Of a stretch of DNA of 64,000 nucleotides, positions 63,788-64,000 are shown one piece after another. The position numbers and the translations under genes were made by a program. Position 1 is the stretch's first letter, and the number at the start of each line of letters is the position of its first letter. This stretch comes from Rhizophagus irregularis (taxonomy: Eukaryota > Glomeromycota > Glomeromycetes > Glomerales > Glomeraceae). The notes below the pieces were generated by a model. That model did not search any database, was not told where the DNA came from, and saw only the letters and a program-made list of their open reading frames with translations. The stretch is taken from positions 372,001-436,000 of the forward strand of contig NC_089459.1 in the NCBI RefSeq assembly GCF_026210795.1. Reading direction: 5' to 3'.

Positions 63788-64000
63788 CGGGTATTAAACA
63801 CATTATAACGCATTTAACACACGCATACACATTTACACATGCACTTAAACATTTTTTTACACACGCATTTAACATTTTTTTTTTTACACACGTTGACACA
63901 CGTTGACTACTTTTTTTTTTTACAAACTTCTTTGTCACTTCAATTCACACAATTCACATGCATTTTCATTCATAACGAACCAGTTAAATAAATTCAATCG
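63788..64000. repeat. ACACACG-rich downstream repeat
   Basis: Repeats of (T)TTACACACGCATTTAACA and ACACACGTTGAC with T runs follow the stop codon of the second methyltransferase gene. No gene in the remaining bases. Confidence 0.5.

Overview
This is AT-rich eukaryotic DNA with short GT-AG introns, long poly-A/poly-T runs and CTAAC/CTAAT branch-point-like sequences. The gene families point to an arbuscular mycorrhizal fungus (Glomeromycotina), most like Rhizophagus: a TKL-type kinase with the K/EWxPYxxFxxVEYLxKGGFSTxYKA signature, crinkler-type relics, TRP-like channels with large soluble N-termini, and many short transposons. The assignment is inference from family resemblance; no search was run. 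All exon joins below were worked out by hand from splice sites and reading phase.

Layout. 1-5.6 kb: degraded transposon integrase (+), a broken crinkler N-terminus (-) and noncoding DNA. 5.6-8.5 kb: a kinase gene (+) whose 5' half holds 14 candidate microexons of 1, 3 or 6 nt in about 1.4 kb of near-repeated introns. 8.5-13.5 kb: relics of another kinase and a crinkler, a Harbinger-like and a Tc1/mariner-like miniature element, and a broken deaminase-fold gene (-). 13.5-19.2 kb: repeats and a secreted class 3 lipase (+) with a frameshift near its end. 19.2-22.4 kb: a TRP-like channel pseudogene (-). 22.7-23.8 kb: a cluster of hairpins, then a small three-exon secreted peptide gene (+) with SY repeats and KR sites.

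From 26.9 to 43.4 kb is the intact gene-rich core: a hypothetical protein (+), an ACSF3-like malonyl-CoA synthetase (-, 11 exons), an F-box-like protein (+), a HIG1/Rcf1 protein (+), a TRP-like ion channel (+, 7 exons) and an Snf2/Sth1-type chromatin remodeller (-, 15 exons). Next come a pogo-like element with its own exon-like tandem repeats, a degenerate coding remnant and a TBC-domain Rab GAP (-, 4 exons). Three tandem or foldback repeat blocks follow. The window ends with two tandem-duplicated methyltransferase genes (+), both starting with a possible N-myristoylation signal.

The core genes are housekeeping and do not form one pathway: mitochondrial malonyl-CoA and respiratory supercomplex assembly, ubiquitin targeting, ion transport, chromatin remodelling, vesicle traffic. 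The accessory parts are repeat-rich and hold effector-like, decaying or duplicated genes. The most unusual feature is the microexon array of the kinase gene. Nearly every unit is bounded by TAG and GTAAG, almost all are symmetrical phase 1, and the 1-6 exonic bases vary while the splice context is conserved.
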